From NCBI GenBank assembly GCA_030043255.1, contig JASHYB010000149.1:1-8002 (forward strand): DNA of 8,002 bases. Reading direction: 5' to 3'. Below are positions 5,509 to 8,002 of the stretch, piece after piece. The notes beneath the pieces are model-generated. The model had not been told where the DNA came from, did no database searches, and saw only the letters and a list, made by a program, of their open reading frames with translations. The translations under genes and the position numbers were made by a program. Origin of the DNA: Thermoplasmata archaeon (GTDB lineage Archaea > Thermoplasmatota > Thermoplasmata > Lutacidiplasmatales > UBA184). Positions within the stretch are counted from its first letter, which is position 1; every line of letters starts with the position of its first letter.

Positions 5509-6546
5509 ATGGCACCGAAGACGCTCGCGACCGCCTGGCACGGGAGCTACCTGCTGGAGGGGAGCCGGGTCCTCCGGGAGCTCCCGGCGCCGCCGACCGT
5601 CGACGGCCTGGTGGAGAGGATGGCCCGCCGCGCCGCCGGGACGACCACCCCGGAGGAGGAGCAGCTCCTCGCGGAGCGCGCCGGCGAGACCTGGCGGACG
5701 CGGGACCGACGCCTCGTTCGGGACGGCGTGCTGTACGACCCGACCGCCCCCGGGGCGCCCGAGCGCGACGCGGACCGCGAGCGGCACCGGGAGGCGATGC
5801 TGACGCAGGCGACACGGGCGCTCGCGGACGCCTGGGACCCGTCGGTCCACGTCGAGGAGGCGGTCCGGTCGCTGCGCGACCTCGACCGGGCGTCGAACCT
5901 GCTGGGAGAACGGGTCGCGAGCTGGGCCTCGCGCGACCTGGCCGACGTCGAAGGTGAGAGCCCGGTCGCGGCCGCGCGAGCGGTTCTCGACCGCGCCCCG
6001 CTCGAGGGGTTCGCGCCGGAGGACCCGGCGCTCGTCACCGCACGCCGCCGCCTCGCCGAACTGCTCCTGAGCCTCGCCGAGACCCGCACGGCGGTCGACG
6101 AGGCGGTCCGCGCCGCAGCGCCGGTGCGCACTCCGAACCTGCACCGCCTCCTCGGGCCCGAGCTGGCCTCGAGGCTGGTCGCGCAGGCCGGGGGCCTCGA
6201 CCGGCTCGCGCAGCTTCCGGCGAGCACCGTCCAGGTCCTCGGGGCCGAGCGGGCGTTCTTCGAGCATCTTCGGGGCCGCGCCCCTCCGCCACGCCACGGC
6301 CTGTTGTTCCTGCACCCGGCGATCCAGTCGGCGCCGCGGGCCCAGCGGGGCAAGCTCGCCCGGGCGCTCGCGGCCAAGGCGGCGATTGCCGCCCGCCTGG
6401 ACCGGGCCGGCGCACCGGTTCGCCCTGAGCTCGCGAGCGCCTTCGAGACCCGCCGGGCCGCGATCCGCGCGACGGGCGCGACGTCCAGCTCGCGGGGGAA
6501 GCGGCGGCTACGACCGCCACTTGACCGTGCAGCCGATGACCGGTAG
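5509..6546 (+). CDS. nop5: Archaeal Nop5 (Nop56/58 homologue), C/D-box RNP core protein
   Basis: A 345-residue homologue of archaeal Nop5, which bridges L7Ae-bound C/D guide RNA and the methyltransferase fibrillarin in the complex that 2'-O-methylates rRNA and tRNA. Residues about 112-145 match the central helical part (AVRSLRDLDRASNLLGERV), and the family's coiled-coil region follows. The Nop domain is clear at about 207-298: TPNLHRLLGPELASRLV, AGGLDRLAQLPASTVQVLGA, and HPAIQSAPRAQRGKLARALA. The N-terminal fibrillarin-binding part (1-80) is divergent, and the whole is shorter than many archaeal Nop5 proteins (about 370-420). The tail is basic, as usual. ATG at 5509 is chosen for its GAGGGG and the TATA spacing; the frame is open further upstream, with a GTG at 5485, but that would start transcription too late. 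Fibrillarin is not the next gene, as it often is elsewhere. The last 39 bp overlap the convergent gene. Confidence 0.93.
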   Translation: MAPKTLATAWHGSYLLEGSRVLRELPAPPTVDGLVERMARRAAGTTTPEEEQLLAERAGETWRTRDRRLVRDGVLYDPTAPGAPERDADRERHREAMLTQATRALADAWDPSVHVEEAVRSLRDLDRASNLLGERVASWASRDLADVEGESPVAAARAVLDRAPLEGFAPEDPALVTARRRLAELLLSLAETRTAVDEAVRAAAPVRTPNLHRLLGPELASRLVAQAGGLDRLAQLPASTVQVLGAERAFFEHLRGRAPPPRHGLLFLHPAIQSAPRAQRGKLARALAAKAAIAARLDRAGAPVRPELASAFETRRAAIRATGATSSSRGKRRLRPPLDRAADDR

Positions 6547-7059
6547 CGCGGCCGGTCGTACCGGCGTCCCGGCGAGCGCCTGATCCAGCGCGCGCTCCAG
6601 GTAGTGCTCCTTCACCCGCTCGGGGTGGTCGTGGCTGTCGTCGATGCGGCCCTGGAACAGGAGATGGCGTTGGGCGTCGAAGAGCAGCGGATGCGGCGTC
6701 ACGAGCGCGCCGTAGGCGTGGGCGACCTCCTGGCTGTCGTCCCGCAGGTACGGGAACGGGTACTGGCGCTCGGTCGCCCGGGCGACCATCGGCTCGAAGC
6801 CGTCGGCTGGGTAGGCCGCGGTGTCGTTGGCGTTGATGAGGACGAAGCCGACCCCCTTCGGGCCGTACCGTCGGCCGAGGTCGATCATGCGCCCCTCCCA
6901 GGCCAGCACGTACGGGCAGTGGTTGCACCAGAAGGAGACGACCAGCAGCTTGCGATCGTCGAAGTCCGAGAGCTTCCAGGTCCGCCCGTCCGTTCCCGGC
7001 AGCGAGAACTCGGGGGCGGCGTCGCCGGGCTTCAGTCGGAAGGTCTCCAGTTCGGCCAT
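6508..7059 (-). CDS. Peroxiredoxin-like thioredoxin-fold protein (AhpC/TSA, PRX-like1 type)
   Basis: A 183-residue redox protein with a thioredoxin fold. It opens with LKPGDAAPEFSLPGTDG (9-25), typical for the AhpC/TSA family. The active-site loop FWCNHCPYV carries C45-x2-C48. Then come VLINANDTAAYPAD (73-86), YPFPYLRDDSQEVAHAYGA (100-118), the cis-proline at TP (121-122), the strand LLFDAQRHLLFQGRIDD, and the C-terminal block VIGCTVKW with C177. This series is that of the peroxiredoxin-like subgroup in which the N-terminal cysteines form a CxxC. The protein probably reduces thiols or peroxides in the cytoplasm; no signal peptide is seen. ATG at 7059 lies about 27 bases from a TATA-like GATAAGA, so the message may be leaderless. 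The conserved VKW end lies inside the overlap with nop5, which supports the stop at 6508. Confidence 0.92.
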   Translation of the reverse strand: MAELETFRLKPGDAAPEFSLPGTDGRTWKLSDFDDRKLLVVSFWCNHCPYVLAWEGRMIDLGRRYGPKGVGFVLINANDTAAYPADGFEPMVARATERQYPFPYLRDDSQEVAHAYGALVTPHPLLFDAQRHLLFQGRIDDSHDHPERVKEHYLERALDQALAGTPVRPAALPVIGCTVKWRS

Positions 7060-7079
7060 GCGGGCACGAGTTCGCCTGC

Positions 7080-7091
7080 CCTCTTATCGTC
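7080..7091. promoter_or_regulatory. Weak TATA-like patch between the peroxiredoxin-like and ligase-like genes
   Basis: CCTCTTATCGTC on the plus strand, GACGATAAGAGG on the minus strand. The centre is about 27 bases from the peroxiredoxin-like ATG at 7059, the right spacing for a leaderless message. For the plus strand, transcription would start near 7110, before the ATG at 7144. It is the only A+T-richer spot in the 84-bp gap, but the match to a TATA box is modest. Confidence 0.4.
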
Positions 7092-7143
7092 CGCTCGGCT
7101 CCTGCGCAACGCGGCCTCGGGAGCGCTCGCGGCCCCTCGGACG

Positions 7144-7815
7144 ATGGAACCGACCAGCCGGGCGCCGGGGGAGGAGGCGTGGGTCGACCCGGCCGAAGAG
7201 ATGCCGGTCGAGGAGGAGCTCCTGCGAGCCGCGGGGCGCGCCTTGCGGGTCGCGCTGGCCCGGAGCCCCGCCGTCAGCTACGGCATCGGCGAGTCCCCAG
7301 ACGCCCCCTACCTGCGGCGCGCGCGGGCCGAGGGGATCGCGACGGTCGCGCGGTCCACCGGGGGCAGCGGTGTCCTCCACGCGGAGGGGGACCTGTTCTG
7401 GGCGGTGGTCCTGCCGCGCGGCGACCGTCGGGTCGGTCGCGACGCCGTTCGCGCCTACGGCCGCCTCGGTGCCGGCGTGGTGCGCGGTCTTCGGACCGTA
7501 GGGCTCTACGCCTCCTGGCGACCGGCGCCGGGCCTGGACGAGGCGTACTGCCCGCTCTCGTCCCGCGGCGAGGTGCTGACCGTCGACGGGCGCATCGTCG
7601 GCGGAGCCGCCCAGCACCTCACCGGTCGGGCGCTGCTGCACCACGGGTTCGTCGCCCACCGGCTCGACCGGGCGACGATCGCCCGGCTGTTCGCGCTGCC
7701 GAGCCCCGGGCCGACGGCCCGGCTTGGAGGCCTCGCGGAGAGCGACCCTACGCTTTCGCCCGAGCGGACCGCGGCGGCCGTGCTGGGCGGACTGGCCGAG
7801 GAGTTCGGGAGCTAG
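7144..7815 (+). CDS. Lipoate-protein ligase A / octanoyltransferase-like protein (BPL/LplA/LipB fold)
   Basis: A 223-residue protein of the biotin/lipoate ligase fold. Family landmarks in order are DPAEEMPVEEELL (15-27, the usual start helix), AVSYGIGES (43-51), the binding loop ARSTGGSGVLHAEGDLFWAVVLP (69-91, like R-x-T-G-G-G-x-V-x-H), and CPLSSRGEVLTVDG (136-149). The last is RIVGGAAQHLTGRALLHHG (150-168). In lipoate ligases and octanoyltransferases the 150-157 stretch is normally GRK(I/V)xGSAQ, with an essential lysine; here it reads GRIVGGAAQ, so Ile151 stands where the lysine belongs. C136 lines up with the nucleophilic Cys position of LipM-type transferases. The protein may attach or transfer lipoyl or octanoyl groups, or have lost that activity. 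ATG at 7144 is preferred over 7201 because the conserved helix begins before 7201. Its stop codon overlaps the stop of the convergent gene. Confidence 0.83.
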   Translation: MEPTSRAPGEEAWVDPAEEMPVEEELLRAAGRALRVALARSPAVSYGIGESPDAPYLRRARAEGIATVARSTGGSGVLHAEGDLFWAVVLPRGDRRVGRDAVRAYGRLGAGVVRGLRTVGLYASWRPAPGLDEAYCPLSSRGEVLTVDGRIVGGAAQHLTGRALLHHGFVAHRLDRATIARLFALPSPGPTARLGGLAESDPTLSPERTAAAVLGGLAEEFGS

Positions 7816-8002
7816 TTCCCCGGACCGGCGCGCGCGGCCGGTCCGGCCCAGAGGGTCTCGCTGACCTGTTCGGCCGCTTCGCGCAGCGACGTCCAGTCGG
7901 CGGTGAGCAGGCGCCGGCCCCGGACCACCGCACGGCCGTCGACGAAGACCGAGTCGATCGCCTCGTCGCTCATCGCGTAGGCGAGGTGGGAGACGATCGT
8001 CT
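7812..8002 (-). CDS. Amidohydrolase (MTA/SAH-deaminase or chlorohydrolase-like), C-terminal part
   Basis: Only the last 62 residues lie in the window; the gene continues past the right edge. They begin TIVSHLAYAMSDEAIDSVFVDGRAVV, followed by RGRRLLTADWTSLREAAEQV. The strand xVxVDGRxVVxxxRLLT is the typical end of the second beta-sandwich of metal-dependent amidohydrolases such as methylthioadenosine/adenosylhomocysteine deaminase and atrazine chlorohydrolase relatives. The metal-binding histidines would lie outside the window, so substrate and activity cannot be judged. The tail WAGPAARAGPGN is not conserved. The stop TAG at 7812-7814 overlaps the stop of the ligase-like gene in the palindrome CTAG. 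Confidence 0.75.
   Translation of the reverse strand, partial: TIVSHLAYAMSDEAIDSVFVDGRAVVRGRRLLTADWTSLREAAEQVSETLWAGPAARAGPGN
7822..7844. repeat. 8-bp inverted repeat just past the ligase-like stop
   Basis: GGACCGGC (7822-7829) and GCCGGTCC (7837-7844) are exact inverted copies around a 7-base loop GCGCGCG. The repeat lies 6 bases behind the stop of the ligase-like gene and inside the last codons of the amidohydrolase. It could form a stable hairpin at the end of the plus-strand message. No T-run follows, and GC-rich sequence yields such repeats easily. Confidence 0.35.

Noticed and set aside
4579..6315. 578-residue open frame on the minus strand
   Set aside because: It runs antisense to nop5 and in another frame through the hydratase gene. 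Its Arg/Gly/Pro-rich translation has no family features, while both overlapped genes have clear ones.
7201..7815. Later ATG at 7201 as start of the ligase-like gene
   Set aside because: It would remove the DPAEE part of the conserved first helix. The ATG at 7144 keeps it. Not fully excluded.
1..8002. CRISPR array, insertion sequence or long repeats
   Set aside because: No regularly spaced repeats, transposase frames or long direct repeats were seen on reading through. Short GC-rich palindromes are frequent and mostly fit chance.

Overview
The window looks like a gene-dense piece of a GC-rich archaeal chromosome. The archaeal markers are ribosomal protein L10e, the C/D-box RNP protein Nop5, an initiator tRNA-Met of archaeal type (A1-U72, three G-C pairs next to the CUCAUAA loop) that carries a bulge-helix-bulge intron, no encoded CCA on either tRNA, and short A+T-rich TATA-like boxes about 25-30 nt before several starts. 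A GC-rich member of Thermoplasmatota would fit, but that placement is an impression from the proteins and tRNAs and was not computed.

Layout. 1-1644: ribosomal protein L10e (+), a universal stress protein (-) that overlaps its 3' end, and a zinc-ribbon protein with a long Pro/Ala tail (+). 1668-1988: initiator tRNA-Met (-) with a 28-nt intron in its D-loop, and behind it a 48-residue YHS-domain protein (-). 2105-4410: a drug-resistance module made of a TetR-type repressor (-) and a divergent 14-helix DHA2-type efflux pump (+), with a perfect palindrome on the shared promoter. 4478-5438: tRNA-Thr(GGU) (-), placed 3 bp behind the stop codon of an enoyl-CoA hydratase-like gene (-). 5509-7059: nop5 (+), overlapping tail-to-tail with a peroxiredoxin-like thioredoxin-fold protein (-). 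7144-8002: a lipoate-ligase-like protein (+) that lacks the usual catalytic lysine, and the 3' end of an amidohydrolase gene (-).

The genes are mostly alternating housekeeping and stress genes, not one long operon. Translation machinery (L10e, two tRNAs, Nop5) is mixed with stress and metabolic genes. The clearest regulatory circuit is TetR-operator-efflux pump. The most unusual element is the D-loop intron of the initiator tRNA, which must be removed before any protein synthesis can start. No stretch longer than about 130 bp lacks a gene. I see no mobile element, CRISPR array or origin.
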